Of a DNA stretch of 64,000 bases, positions 7,605 through 15,719 are shown one piece after another. The stretch comes from an uncultured Clostridia bacterium (lineage in GTDB: Bacteria > Bacillota > Clostridia > Oscillospirales > CAG-272): contig CAOKAC010000005.1 of NCBI GenBank assembly GCA_948466345.1, positions 72,406 through 136,405 of the forward strand, written 5' to 3'. The position numbers were made by a program, and so were the translations under genes. Below the pieces are notes generated by a model, which worked only from the letters and a program-made list of their open reading frames with translations, ran no database searches and was not told where the DNA came from. The first letter of the stretch is position 1; each line of letters begins with the position of its first letter.

Positions 7605-9095
7605 TCAATCCAGCGGAACAAAAGTGATGGATTTGGATGCTGCAAAGGTTTGTGCAGTGGATCCTTTATAGCCGATAATAATTAAGTCTGGGTTAAATAC
7701 TGTAATTGTATTGGTGGGAAACGTTGCGAGTGGATTAAGCACTGTAAAGGTGGCGCAGTTTTCCTGGTTAAAGGACGTAAAAGCTGCTAAGGCGGTAATT
7801 CCGGCCCCGACTTCTACACTGGTTATGCGTTCCCGATAATCAACCCATGGGGTATCCTGCGGGCCGCGACTGTAGTCGGCCATAGCTCCTTCCCCGGTTA
7901 TCTGCAGGCGTCCGTTTTCATAAAGCATCCAGGTAACGTTTTCTCCACAAGAGCCTGCCGTCAGAATCGGAGAGCAGGGCGCAAAGGGGATGGACTTTTG
8001 CGCAGCATATTCTTCCGCTGTAGATTCTTTATATCCGCGTATGTCCATATTTTTATTAGCAGAAGGGGCAATCGTTATATTGGTAAATACTGTTTTTGAA
8101 TTCCAAACTGTAAATGAAGTGCAGTTTTCAAATGCAAAATATGTAAAATCGGACAGCTTGGTGATGCCTTCACCGATTTCTATGGCTTTTATTTGTGATC
8201 CGTAAGAATAATATGGGACCTCATTGGGATTTCTTTCGTTTTCCATTTCACCGGTTCCATCAATTTTCAGCAGGCCATTGGTGTACAGTGCCCAAGTCAC
8301 ATTTGTGCCCCAAGTACCGTCTGCAATGGTGAAAGGCTCAAACTGATACCCTTTCTTCTGTGCCACCGTATAGGCGGAAGAATCCAAATGGCCGAAAATG
8401 GTAAAGTTGGTGTTTGGCACTTGAAAGGCAGTATCGCTTACCTGGGTATCGGCGCCAAGGATGGTTGCAGACGTACAGGCGTTTGCCAAAAATACAGTGT
8501 AAGGGGATACATATGTGATACTTTCATCTACCAGGACCTTTGTGATGGCAGAAGCATGGACATACCAAGGGGTGGACATAGGATCTCTGTAATAGTCTGT
8601 CATCGGTCCGCTACCTAAAATGTGCAGGGTGCCGTCAGGGTAAATTTTCCAGAGGGCATTGCTGCCGCATGTACCGGACGCAATCGTAAATGGCTCACAC
8701 GGAATGCCATGCTCTTGTGCATATTTAAGAACGGGAGAATTAAATACACTTTGAATGATAAAACTTTCTCCCGGATTGTCAAATGCGTGCGGGGCAATTT
8801 CCGTATTTCCGTTGTCAATCTCAATGGTAGCGTTCAGATTGTTCAGAGAGTATGTGCCAATATAGGAAATTGCCGGATCAATGGAAACAGTAGTAATGAG
8901 GGGAGCAAATAAATTCCAGGGCACATCCTGCGCGCTTGCATAGTCCGCTAAAGCGGAGGGAGCATTGATCGTCAGCGTGCCGGTTGCGTCAAAGTTCCAT
9001 GCAGGGGCGTCGGCAGCAGACACACCTACTACAAGGATGCTGGACACAAGAAAACAGCAAATGAGTAAAATAGATATGACTTTCTTTGTTGACAT
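7605..9095 (-). CDS. Secreted protein with three internal repeats (BspA-like)
   Basis: 496 residues with a clear signal peptide (KKVISILLICCFLVSSILVVG, cleavage probably near VSA-AD at 26-28). The mature part has three tandem units of about 115 residues, each starting G(T/S)(C/W)G.N..W.(I/L)Y..G.L.I.G.G.M and running to an 'ITxxxxxTxF..xNCxxxTxxN' segment, plus a partial unit at the N terminus. This pattern is typical of BspA/leucine-rich surface proteins of gut Firmicutes. No LPXTG, transmembrane or SLH anchor is seen, so it is likely released. Role, perhaps binding host or bacterial surfaces, is inferred. Own promoter at 9227-9255. AAAAGGAG precedes the ATG. Confidence 0.8.
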   Translation of the reverse strand: MSTKKVISILLICCFLVSSILVVGVSAADAPAWNFDATGTLTINAPSALADYASAQDVPWNLFAPLITTVSIDPAISYIGTYSLNNLNATIEIDNGNTEIAPHAFDNPGESFIIQSVFNSPVLKYAQEHGIPCEPFTIASGTCGSNALWKIYPDGTLHILGSGPMTDYYRDPMSTPWYVHASAITKVLVDESITYVSPYTVFLANACTSATILGADTQVSDTAFQVPNTNFTIFGHLDSSAYTVAQKKGYQFEPFTIADGTWGTNVTWALYTNGLLKIDGTGEMENERNPNEVPYYSYGSQIKAIEIGEGITKLSDFTYFAFENCTSFTVWNSKTVFTNITIAPSANKNMDIRGYKESTAEEYAAQKSIPFAPCSPILTAGSCGENVTWMLYENGRLQITGEGAMADYSRGPQDTPWVDYRERITSVEVGAGITALAAFTSFNQENCATFTVLNPLATFPTNTITVFNPDLIIIGYKGSTAQTFAASKSITFVPLD

Positions 9096-9226
9096 AGCGC
9101 TTCTCCTTTTTAATATATAATTTATACCTGCAGAGCAAATCCCACTAATTTGGTTGCCTCCTTTCTAAAATTTGAAATTGTCTTGCAGGAATTGTGCAAT
9201 TAAGACATATATTTTTATTTAAATAC

Positions 9227-9255
9227 ATTTTATTAGTAAATATTGCACATGTCAA
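9227..9255 (-). promoter_or_regulatory. Sigma-A promoter of the secreted repeat protein gene
   Basis: Minus strand TTGACA (9255-9250), 17-base spacer, TAAAAT (9232-9227). It leaves a leader of roughly 125 bases that contains an extra AGGAGG around 9160, far from the start codon. Confidence 0.7.
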
Positions 9256-9357
9256 CAGATTCGCCAAAACCACAAATAAAACGACAAAAAAATAAAATTT
9301 TCCAGTTTGGTACAAATCTAGATTGGAAAAACAATAGTAATTGATACTCTGCTTGAC

Positions 9358-9386
9358 TTGACAAATTCTTCAATTTATTTTATAAT
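9358..9386 (+). promoter_or_regulatory. Sigma-A promoter of the MATE transporter gene
   Basis: TTGACA (9358-9363), 17-base spacer, TATAAT (9381-9386): consensus at both boxes. The start codon is 130 bases downstream, leaving a long leader. The 9096-9515 gap otherwise contains only this promoter, the divergent one and the leader hairpin. Confidence 0.85.
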
Positions 9387-9403
9387 ATTTACCATATGGC
9401 GGT

Positions 9404-9446
9404 AAAAAGAGCGTAAAATTTCTGACAAATTCTACGTTCTTTTTTT
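9404..9446 (+). promoter_or_regulatory. Terminator-like hairpin in the MATE leader (attenuator candidate)
   Basis: AAAAAGAGCGTA (9404-9415) pairs with TACGTTCTTTTT (9433-9444) with one G-U pair, and the stem continues with AATTT/AAATT around a small loop. A T-run ends it. It lies between promoter and gene, so it would stop transcription unless relieved. No known riboswitch consensus is recognised. Confidence 0.55.
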
Positions 9447-9515
9447 GCGGCAGACTCAGTTTTCAGGCAGCTTTTCTCTGATAAAGACTCCAAAATTAAA
9501 ACCCTGGAGGAGACT

Positions 9516-10892
9516 ATGAATCAGACAGACAACAGTCAATTTTTAGGGACGGAGAAAATTTCCAAGCTGATGCTGAAATTTTCTCTGCCCTGTGTGCTTT
9601 CCCTTTTGGTAAGCGCTCTTTATAATATTGTAGACCAGATTTTTATTGGAAACAGTGAGCTGAGTACCCTTGGCAATGCGGCCACCGGCGTGGTATTTCC
9701 GGTTTTTGTAATTGCGCAGGCTTTTGCCTGGTGCATCGGAGATGGATGCGCTGCATATCTCAACATTTGTCAAGGCAGAAACGATACCCAAACGGCCCAC
9801 AAGGCGATTGGAACAGGGATTACTTTTACGCTGGCATCCAGCATTCTTTTGCTCTTTATATTTTATCCCTTGAAGACGCAGGCGTTGACCCTATTCGGTG
9901 CATCGGAAAACAGTATTGGAATGGCGGTTGAATATCTAAACGTGATTCTTGCGTTTTTTCCTGTATATATGCTGTCCAATATGATGAATTCCGTAATACG
10001 AGCCGACGGCAGCCCGGCTTGGGCCATGGCGTCTATGCTGATAGGGGCGGCAATCAACATTATTTTAGATCCCCTGTTTATTTTTGGCTTTCACTGGGGG
10101 ATGACCGGTGCGGCCCTTGCTACTGGAATTGGACAGCTTTTTGCTTTCCTGGCTGGCCTTTGGTATTTCCATCATACAAAAACATTCCGACTAGAGAGAC
10201 GGAGCTTTATTCCGGATGTAAGAGCTTTTTCCGGAGCGCTGAAGCTTGGCATATCTTCGTTTATCGCGCAGGTGACCATTGTGGCTGTGGTGCTGATCAG
10301 CAATATCATGCTGGTGAAATACGGCGCGGCTTCTCAATATGGTGTGGATATCCCAATTGCAGTTATGGGTATTGAGAGCAAGGTATTTACGGTTGTTATC
10401 AATATTGTTGTAGGAATCGTTCTTGGATGCCAGCCGATTATTGGCTACAATATTGGAGCCGGAAAATATGACCGGGTTAAAAAATTATACCAATCCATTC
10501 TCTGTTGTACGATATTAATTGGGATTGTATTTACCCTGCTGTTTGTGATAGCGCCTGATGCGGTTGCAGGAATGTTCGGCACGCCGCGAAATATTCCAAA
10601 TCCCAGCGACTACTGGTTGTTTGCCGAAAAGACCTTCCGCATTTTCCTATCTCTTGTTACGTTTACCTGTGTGGTAAAAATGACTTCTATATTCTTTCAG
10701 GCGGCAGGGAAGCCTGTACGGGCGATTGCGGCGTCTTTGATTCGGGATGTTGTGTGCTTTATTCCGCTGATTATTATTTTGCCAATATTTTTTGGTATTG
10801 AGGGAATCTTATATGCGGCGCCTGTTGCAGATGCTATTTCTATCCTTGTGACAGCGGTTTTAACAGTTACATTTATGAAAAAGCTCAAATAA
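9516..10892 (+). CDS. MATE family multidrug/cation exporter
   Basis: 458 residues, about 12 membrane segments. Family features: FSLPCVLSLLVSALYNIVDQIFIG at the start, ALGNAA-like ST LGNAATG, GDGCAAYLNICQGR, RADGSPAWAMASMLIGAAINIILDPLFIF, and the second-half repeat VVNIVVGIVLGCQPIIGYNIGAG. Exports cationic drugs or metabolites in exchange for Na+ or H+. GGAGGAG precedes the ATG. Transcribed alone from its own promoter, with an attenuator-like hairpin in the leader, so expression is probably conditional. Substrate unknown. Confidence 0.9.
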   Translation: MNQTDNSQFLGTEKISKLMLKFSLPCVLSLLVSALYNIVDQIFIGNSELSTLGNAATGVVFPVFVIAQAFAWCIGDGCAAYLNICQGRNDTQTAHKAIGTGITFTLASSILLLFIFYPLKTQALTLFGASENSIGMAVEYLNVILAFFPVYMLSNMMNSVIRADGSPAWAMASMLIGAAINIILDPLFIFGFHWGMTGAALATGIGQLFAFLAGLWYFHHTKTFRLERRSFIPDVRAFSGALKLGISSFIAQVTIVAVVLISNIMLVKYGAASQYGVDIPIAVMGIESKVFTVVINIVVGIVLGCQPIIGYNIGAGKYDRVKKLYQSILCCTILIGIVFTLLFVIAPDAVAGMFGTPRNIPNPSDYWLFAEKTFRIFLSLVTFTCVVKMTSIFFQAAGKPVRAIAASLIRDVVCFIPLIIILPIFFGIEGILYAAPVADAISILVTAVLTVTFMKKLK

Positions 10893-10930
10893 AGTCCTCT
10901 ATAGAAAACAAATATTTTGCAGATGCAGAA

Positions 10931-10960
10931 AACCGAGAAGCGAGCGCTTCTCGGTTTTTT
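10931..10960 (+). terminator. Terminator of the MATE gene
   Basis: AACCGAGAAGC (10931-10941) and GCTTCTCGGTT (10946-10956) form an 11-base stem with loop GAGC, followed by a T-run. Confidence 0.85.
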
Positions 10961-10961
10961 A

Positions 10962-10990
10962 TTGACTTTTTTGTCAATACATGTTATACT
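10962..10990 (+). promoter_or_regulatory. Sigma-A promoter of mntP
   Basis: TTGACT (10962-10967), 17-base spacer, TATACT (10985-10990). Transcription would begin right at the riboswitch. Confidence 0.85.
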
Positions 10991-11000
10991 ACCCCTATAG

Positions 11001-11088
11001 TTGAGGGAGTAGATGGCTCTGCTTAGAGTGGCAAGTCAACAGACTGACGGTTTTGGCCGTCTGGCTTGTCTTAAACAACGAGACTCAA
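11001..11088 (+). promoter_or_regulatory. yybP-ykoY manganese riboswitch
   Basis: Begins TTGAGGGAGTAG (11001-11012), close to the class signature GGGGAGUAG, and ends ACAACGAGACTCAA (11075-11088), matching the conserved 3' loop (CAACRAGAC) and closing strand. TTGAG pairs with CTCAA to form P1; an inner hairpin GACGG/CCGTC lies between. In this class Mn2+ holds the two conserved loops together. Placed directly before mntP, a usual partner. Confidence 0.85.
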
Positions 11089-11117
11089 GTACAGCGTGGC
11101 TGTACTTGGGCTTTTTT
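11084..11117 (+). terminator. Riboswitch expression-platform terminator
   Basis: CTCAAGTACAGC (11084-11095) pairs with GCTGTACTTGGG (11099-11110), then CTTTTTTG. Its first five bases are also the 3' strand of riboswitch helix P1, so the two structures exclude each other: Mn2+ bound favours read-through into mntP. Confidence 0.85.
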
Positions 11118-11146
11118 GTTTTGGAGTATAAACCGGAGGTTAAGGG

Positions 11147-11716
11147 ATGGGAATATTGGAACTGTTTTTCATTGCTGTCGGCTTGTCTATGGATGCCTTT
11201 GCCGTTTCTATCTGCAAGGGTCTGTCTGCACAAAAGCTGTGCTGGAAGCATTATCTGATTATCGGCGCCTGGTTCGGCGGATTTCAAGCACTTATGACAA
11301 CGGTAGGATATTTTCTTGGGTCAACTTTTGAACAATATATTACCGCTTTTGACCATTGGATCGCTTTTGTGCTGCTGGCATTTATTGGTGGGAATATGCT
11401 ATGGGAGGGATTTTCAAAGGATGAAGAAAAACGGGACGCTTCTTTCGAATGCCGTACAATGGTTGTTCTGGCTATAGCGACTAGTATTGATGCATTGGCG
11501 GTGGGAATTACATTTGCACTGTTGCCGGATGTAAATATTATAGAGGCGGCAATATTGATTGGAATAACAACCTGTGTCCTATCTGTCGCTGGGTTGAAAA
11601 TCGGGAACATCTTCGGTGCGAAATATAAAAGCCGTGCCCAGATTGTCGGTGGAGTTATTTTAATTGTTATGGGACTTAAAATTTTGCTGGAACACTTGGG
11701 TTTAATCCATTTTTAA
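11147..11716 (+). CDS. mntP: Manganese efflux pump MntP
   Basis: 189 residues, six membrane segments, in the DUF204/MntP family. The paired acidic motifs are both present: SMDAFAVSICKG (residues 14-25) and TSIDALAVGI in the second half. It exports excess Mn2+ from the cytoplasm. The manganese riboswitch and terminator upstream support the call: high Mn2+ should switch the gene on. Ribosome site CGGAGG precedes ATG 11147. Ends at a palindromic terminator that also overlaps the stop of the convergent gene. Confidence 0.93.
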   Translation: MGILELFFIAVGLSMDAFAVSICKGLSAQKLCWKHYLIIGAWFGGFQALMTTVGYFLGSTFEQYITAFDHWIAFVLLAFIGGNMLWEGFSKDEEKRDASFECRTMVVLAIATSIDALAVGITFALLPDVNIIEAAILIGITTCVLSVAGLKIGNIFGAKYKSRAQIVGGVILIVMGLKILLEHLGLIHF

Positions 11717-11720
11717 ATGT

Positions 11721-11750
11721 AAAAACCTGCGAATATATTCGCAGGTTTTT
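11721..11750. terminator. Convergent palindromic terminator
   Basis: AAAAACCTGCGAATA and its exact reverse complement, 30 bases in total. Serves mntP (+) and the GNAT gene (-), whose stop codon at 11749-11751 overlaps its edge. Confidence 0.85.
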
Positions 11751-12507
11751 ACATAATCGGTTTCGGCCTTGCAGTGACTTCTATCCAAGCGGGTCGGAAA
11801 CCGCTGCGTATAGCGTTACGGGCAGAAGGGATATTAGACCAGACGCAGCAGTAATAGGGAACCTTGCCTCGCTGCAGCGTTTCCCACGCAAGAGTACTTG
11901 TGAGGGCAGCGGCAACGCCTTGTCGCTGATAGTCCGGCAAAACATCAATGCCGATCTGCCACATGGTATCGCAGTCGGCGCTGCATCCTGCCAGGCCAAT
12001 CAATCTGTCTCCATCATAAGCTCCCACGGCCAGAATATCCAAATGGCAAAATTTTTTAGAAAGAGCATTATTGCTCCAAGGAGTTGTATACAAATGGGCA
12101 AAATCAGGCGGATTCAGGAGCCTTATGGGATAGAGACAAGGTAAGGGCCGCAGAATATCAGTGTCCGGTAGGAATCCTTCCCGTGTCAAGCCAATCTCCA
12201 TATTATAGGAGGTCAGTATATTTGTAAGACGATGCATATATGGCGTTTCAAAGCAGCGGTGAAAAGGAACAGTATTTATATAAGCTCCCACTGCATCGGC
12301 AATTTGCGCATCTACAGACGCTATGACGTTATTTCCATAGGAAATAAGACTGCAGAAAAGAGGCAGGTTTCCAAAATTTTTTCTCGCTCCATCGTGCTTT
12401 TGAGATAGTATGACTTTATTTTCTTTTTGGCAGAAATCTTCCGCCTGGCACCCGGCATCTAAGGCGGATTGTTCCATAGCGATTTGCAGAATTTCTTGAT
12501 TTGTCAT
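11749..12507 (-). CDS. GNAT family N-acetyltransferase
   Basis: 252 residues. The C-terminal third has the GNAT core: VGAYDGDRLIGLAGCSAD, then IGIDVLPDYQRQGVAAALTSTLAWETLQRG (acetyl-CoA pyrophosphate loop QRQGVA) and CCVWSNIPSARNAIRSGFRPAW. The N-terminal half is family-specific. I start at ATG 12507, where GGAGGGACCACT provides a ribosome site; the 18-residue upstream extension lacks one. Acceptor unknown. Monocistronic and divergent from the zinc operon. Confidence 0.8.
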   Translation of the reverse strand: MTNQEILQIAMEQSALDAGCQAEDFCQKENKVILSQKHDGARKNFGNLPLFCSLISYGNNVIASVDAQIADAVGAYINTVPFHRCFETPYMHRLTNILTSYNMEIGLTREGFLPDTDILRPLPCLYPIRLLNPPDFAHLYTTPWSNNALSKKFCHLDILAVGAYDGDRLIGLAGCSADCDTMWQIGIDVLPDYQRQGVAAALTSTLAWETLQRGKVPYYCCVWSNIPSARNAIRSGFRPAWIEVTARPKPIM

Positions 12508-12573
12508 AGTGGTCCCTCCGTAACTATTAGGAAGGATAGCATGAATCCTTTTGTCTGTCAAGATGTATAGTTA

Positions 12574-12602
12574 TTGACAAATATACTAGGTTGTGGTACT
12601 AT
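12574..12602 (+). promoter_or_regulatory. Sigma-A promoter of the zur-znu operon
   Basis: TTGACA (12574-12579), 17-base spacer, TACTAT (12597-12602), about 55 bases before the regulator start. Confidence 0.8.
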
Positions 12603-12611
12603 ATATCTATA

Positions 12612-12630
12612 TTTGCGAATGATTTGCAAA
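12612..12630. promoter_or_regulatory. Zur/Fur-type 9-1-9 operator
   Basis: TTTGCGAAT-G-ATTTGCAAA: two nine-base arms, eight of nine positions matching, around a single central base. The AATnATT centre is shared by Fur-superfamily boxes. It covers the first transcribed bases, where a repressor would block the promoter. That zinc-bound Zur is the ligand is inferred from the genes. Confidence 0.7.
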
Positions 12631-12656
12631 TTTGTGCTGGCAGAAGGGAGCTTACT

Positions 12657-13052
12657 ATGAAAAAATACCATACAGAGCAGCGAAAACAGCTGCTTTCCTT
12701 TTTGCAGAGGAACAGTGACCGGCAGTTTTCTGTGGAGGAAATTGCCGCACATCTGTGTCAGGACGGAAATATCAGCGTTAGCTCTATTTACAGGAACATC
12801 AACGCCATGGCGGCGGAGGGGATGATCCAGCGGTTTCCTAGGGACGGCAGCAGAACATTCCTCTATCAATACATCGGGGATGGGGATTGCAGAGAGCACA
12901 TCCATTTAAAATGTGAAATATGCGGCAGCATATTTCACATGGATCGAAAGGCGATGGAGACGATGGAAATGTTTGCTTCTGCAGCGGCCGCCGGCTTTCA
13001 TATTAACAAAAAGAAAACCATATTATACGGCGCATGTGGGAAATGTAAATAA
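12657..13052 (+). CDS. zur: Fur family regulator, probably the zinc repressor Zur
   Basis: 131 residues. N-terminal winged helix (RKQLLSFLQRNSDRQFSVEEIAAHL, then SVSSIYRNINAMAAEGMIQRF) and a C-terminal dimer domain with HIHLKCEICGSIFHMD and GACGKC, the two CxxC pairs that hold structural zinc. Start ATG 12657 has GAAGGGAG upstream; the longer frame from 12591 lies inside the promoter. Being first in an operon with ZnuABC and sitting behind a Fur-type box argues for Zur rather than Fur or PerR. Represses when zinc is plentiful. Confidence 0.85.
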   Translation: MKKYHTEQRKQLLSFLQRNSDRQFSVEEIAAHLCQDGNISVSSIYRNINAMAAEGMIQRFPRDGSRTFLYQYIGDGDCREHIHLKCEICGSIFHMDRKAMETMEMFASAAAAGFHINKKKTILYGACGKCK

Positions 13053-13075
13053 AAAACAGCGCTTGGAGGATATTT

Positions 13076-13978
13076 ATGAAGAAAATATTTGCTTGTGTAC
13101 TGGCGCTGTTTATGGCGCTTTCCCTAGGGGCGTGCATCGATGGAAACAAAAAAAGCGCGGACGGGATAAAAATTGTATCTACCATTTTTCCTGCCTACGA
13201 CTGGGTGCGGGAAATTTTGGGCGGGAAGACGGATGGAGTGGACTTGTCTCTGCTTGTGAAAAATGGTGTGGATCTGCACAGTTATCAACCTTCTGCCCAA
13301 GATATTGTAACTATATCCGACTGTGATGTGTTTCTTTATGTGGGCGGAGAGTCGGATGGCTGGGTGAAGGATGCGCTGGCGGCGGCCCCCAATAAAGAAC
13401 GTGTAGAAATAGATTTACTTCAGGTGCTGGACGGCGATGCAGAAGCGGACGAGCATGTGTGGCTGTCTTTGAAAAATGCAGAAATTTTGTGTGCGTATAT
13501 TGAACAGGCGCTTGCTGCGCTGTGCCCGGAGCAGGCAGAAGAATATGCGGCTAATTTGAATGCATACACCGAAAAGCTGGATGCTCTGGATGGGAAGTAT
13601 CGTCAGGCGGCGGAAAGTGCTCTTACAGATACGCTGGTTTTTGGAGACAGGTTTCCTTTTGGGTATTTGTTTCAGGATTATGGTATCGCGTGTCATGCTG
13701 CGTTTATAGGATGTTCGGCCGAATCGGAAGTAAGCTTTGACACGGTGATTTCTCTGGCACAGAAGCTAGATACACTGGATCTTGGGTATATTTTGGTGTC
13801 GGAAACCTCCGATCAGACGCTTGCGCAGACAATTATTGAAAATACGACAGAGAAAAATCAAAGCATTCTTGTGCTGGATTCCATGCAGTCTGTTACAGAA
13901 GAACGAATGGATACAGGTGTGACGTATTTTTCTGTTATGGAAGACAACTTCGATGTACTGCGCACCGCATTGCAGTAG
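13076..13978 (+). CDS. znuA: Zinc ABC transporter substrate-binding lipoprotein
   Basis: 300 residues of the cluster 9 metal-binding family. Signal peptide with lipobox LSLGAC (Cys20). Family segments: IVSTIFPAYDWVREILGG, VDLHSYQPSAQDIVTISDCDVFLYVGGESDGWV, EHVWLSLKNA, DTLVFGDRFPFGYLF, and GYILVSETSDQTLA. Likely ligands are the histidines of DLHSY, DEHVW and ACHAAF plus an acidic residue. It lacks the His-rich loop of some ZnuA proteins. Captures Zn2+ outside the membrane for ZnuB. GGAGG precedes the ATG, 23 bases after zur. Confidence 0.88.
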   Translation: MKKIFACVLALFMALSLGACIDGNKKSADGIKIVSTIFPAYDWVREILGGKTDGVDLSLLVKNGVDLHSYQPSAQDIVTISDCDVFLYVGGESDGWVKDALAAAPNKERVEIDLLQVLDGDAEADEHVWLSLKNAEILCAYIEQALAALCPEQAEEYAANLNAYTEKLDALDGKYRQAAESALTDTLVFGDRFPFGYLFQDYGIACHAAFIGCSAESEVSFDTVISLAQKLDTLDLGYILVSETSDQTLAQTIIENTTEKNQSILVLDSMQSVTEERMDTGVTYFSVMEDNFDVLRTALQ

Positions 13979-14023
13979 TGTATCAATTGGCATAGCCGCT
14001 CCAGGCGGCAGAAATGGAGTAAT

Positions 14024-14722
14024 ATGGCGCAGATTACCTGTCGTTCTCTGGCGTTGGGATATGACGGCAAACGAATTGCGGAGAACATAAATTTTACAGT
14101 GCAGGCGGGAGATTATCTTTGTATTGTTGGAGAAAATGGTTCTGGAAAAAGTACCCTTATCAAAACAATTTTGCGCCTCATTCCCCCGGCAGCGGGCAGT
14201 ATTCAGCAGGGTGATGGCCTGCGTCCAAAGGAAATCGGCTATCTGCCGCAGCAAATGGCGGTCCAGCGGGATTTCCCGGCAGCTGTGGGAGAGATCGTTT
14301 TATCCGGATGCTTGAATCGCTGTGGACTGCGTCCCTTTTATAATCGGGAAGAAAAGGCGTTGGCGGCTGCTAATATGGAGCGTTTGGGGATCAGCCATCT
14401 TGCGCGAAAGCGGTATCGGGAACTGTCTGGGGGACAGCAGCAGCGTGTACTTTTGGCTAGGGCATTATGCGCTACCCGCAAGCTTTTGCTTTTAGATGAG
14501 CCGGTGGCGGGATTAGATCCTGCGGCGGCAGAGGAGATGTATCATATCATTGAAAAGCTGAACAGGGAAGACGGCATCTCGGTACTTATGGTTACCCATG
14601 ATATAGAGGCGGCGCTGCAGTATGCCGGCAGTGTCTTGCATATTGGGGCACAGGGGCAGGCTTTTTATGGGCCTGCGGCAAAATATTTGCTGTGGAGGAG
14701 CGCAGATGGCAGCTCTATTTGA
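14024..14722 (+). CDS. znuC: Zinc ABC transporter ATP-binding protein
   Basis: 232 residues with all ABC motifs: Walker A GENGSGKST (36-44), Q-loop LPQQMA, signature LSGGQQQR, Walker B LLLLDEP and H-loop VTHD. Drives import through ZnuB. Ribosome site TGGAG before ATG. Its last 17 bases overlap the start of znuB, which fits translational coupling. Confidence 0.9.
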   Translation: MAQITCRSLALGYDGKRIAENINFTVQAGDYLCIVGENGSGKSTLIKTILRLIPPAAGSIQQGDGLRPKEIGYLPQQMAVQRDFPAAVGEIVLSGCLNRCGLRPFYNREEKALAAANMERLGISHLARKRYRELSGGQQQRVLLARALCATRKLLLLDEPVAGLDPAAAEEMYHIIEKLNREDGISVLMVTHDIEAALQYAGSVLHIGAQGQAFYGPAAKYLLWRSADGSSI

Positions 14723-15557
14723 CAGACTCTCTTTTTATTTTTCTTATCCTACTTTGCAATATGCGCTAATTGCTGGTGTGCTCATCGCTTTATGTGCGTC
14801 ACTATTAGGTGTGACTTTGGTGCTGAAGCGGTATTCTTTTATTGGTGACGGACTGTCCCATGTGGCCTTTGGTGCAGTGGCTGCGGCATCGGTGCTGCAG
14901 CTTTCCAATAACATGCTTCTTGTATTGCCTGTTACAATTTTGGTAGCAATATTTCTTCTCTGTGCCAGGCAGGGTGCAAGGATCAAGGGCGATGCCGCCA
15001 TTGCAATGCTTTCGGTGGGGGCGCTTGGCATAGGATACTTGCTTATGCATGTATTTGGCACATCTTCCAATTTAGCCGGGGATGTATGTACTACATTGTT
15101 TGGATCTACATCTATTTTAACATTAACGCGTACAGATGTATGGATATGCGTGGTTATGTCGGCATCAGTGATTGTCGTTTATCTCCTGTTTTATCATAAA
15201 ATTTTTGCGGTAACCTTTGATGAGACTTTTGCGCATGCTACAGGTATTCGTTCCAATATATACAAACTGGTCCTTGCGGTGGTTACTGCTGTGATTATTG
15301 TTCTTGCCATGCGTTTGGTAGGATCTCTTCTTATATCTGCGCTGATCATTTTTCCGGCTTTATCTGCGATGCGCTTATTCGGAAGTTTTCGTGCTGTTGT
15401 GCTGTGCAGCGGCGCGATCTCCATTGGCTGCGCTCTGCTTGGCATTTTGGCTTCTGTTTTGTGGGCATCGCCTATGGGCGCTACCATTGTTTGTGTAGAT
15501 ATTGCAGTGTTTGGCATGTGCACCTTTTTAGGGTGGGTTCACAGGGCGCGCGGATGA
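14706..15557 (+). CDS. znuB: Zinc ABC transporter permease
   Basis: 283 residues, about eight membrane segments, of the ABC-3 metal permease family. Conserved parts include GVTLVLKRYSFIGDGLSHVAFGAVA near the N terminus and MRLVGSLLISALIIFPALSAMRL near the C terminus. Start ATG 14706 follows GGAG; a longer open frame begins at 14622 inside znuC but has no ribosome site. Completes the zur-znuACB operon for high-affinity zinc uptake. Confidence 0.9.
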   Translation: MAALFDRLSFYFSYPTLQYALIAGVLIALCASLLGVTLVLKRYSFIGDGLSHVAFGAVAAASVLQLSNNMLLVLPVTILVAIFLLCARQGARIKGDAAIAMLSVGALGIGYLLMHVFGTSSNLAGDVCTTLFGSTSILTLTRTDVWICVVMSASVIVVYLLFYHKIFAVTFDETFAHATGIRSNIYKLVLAVVTAVIIVLAMRLVGSLLISALIIFPALSAMRLFGSFRAVVLCSGAISIGCALLGILASVLWASPMGATIVCVDIAVFGMCTFLGWVHRARG

Positions 15558-15719
15558 ATATCTTTGTGCAAATCCTCCAAAAAACGAATTTTGATAGATT
15601 TGTTCATTTTTTCATGGTATAATTTTCCCGATGAGTTTTGCCGCAGCAGGACTGCTGCGCAGAGCTCTGGCGTATGTATTAAATGAAAAAAGTTTGCCGC
15701 TGTGCGGCGTGGAGTTGTT

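Noticed and set aside
9115..9170. Second AGGAGG and a seven-codon GTG frame in the leader of the secreted repeat protein
   Set aside because: Spacing to the GTG is too long and the peptide carries no telling codons; probably chance.
15702..15719. GTG start for the LtaS-like gene
   Set aside because: The GGAG at 15711-15714 lies inside this extension and serves ATG 15720.
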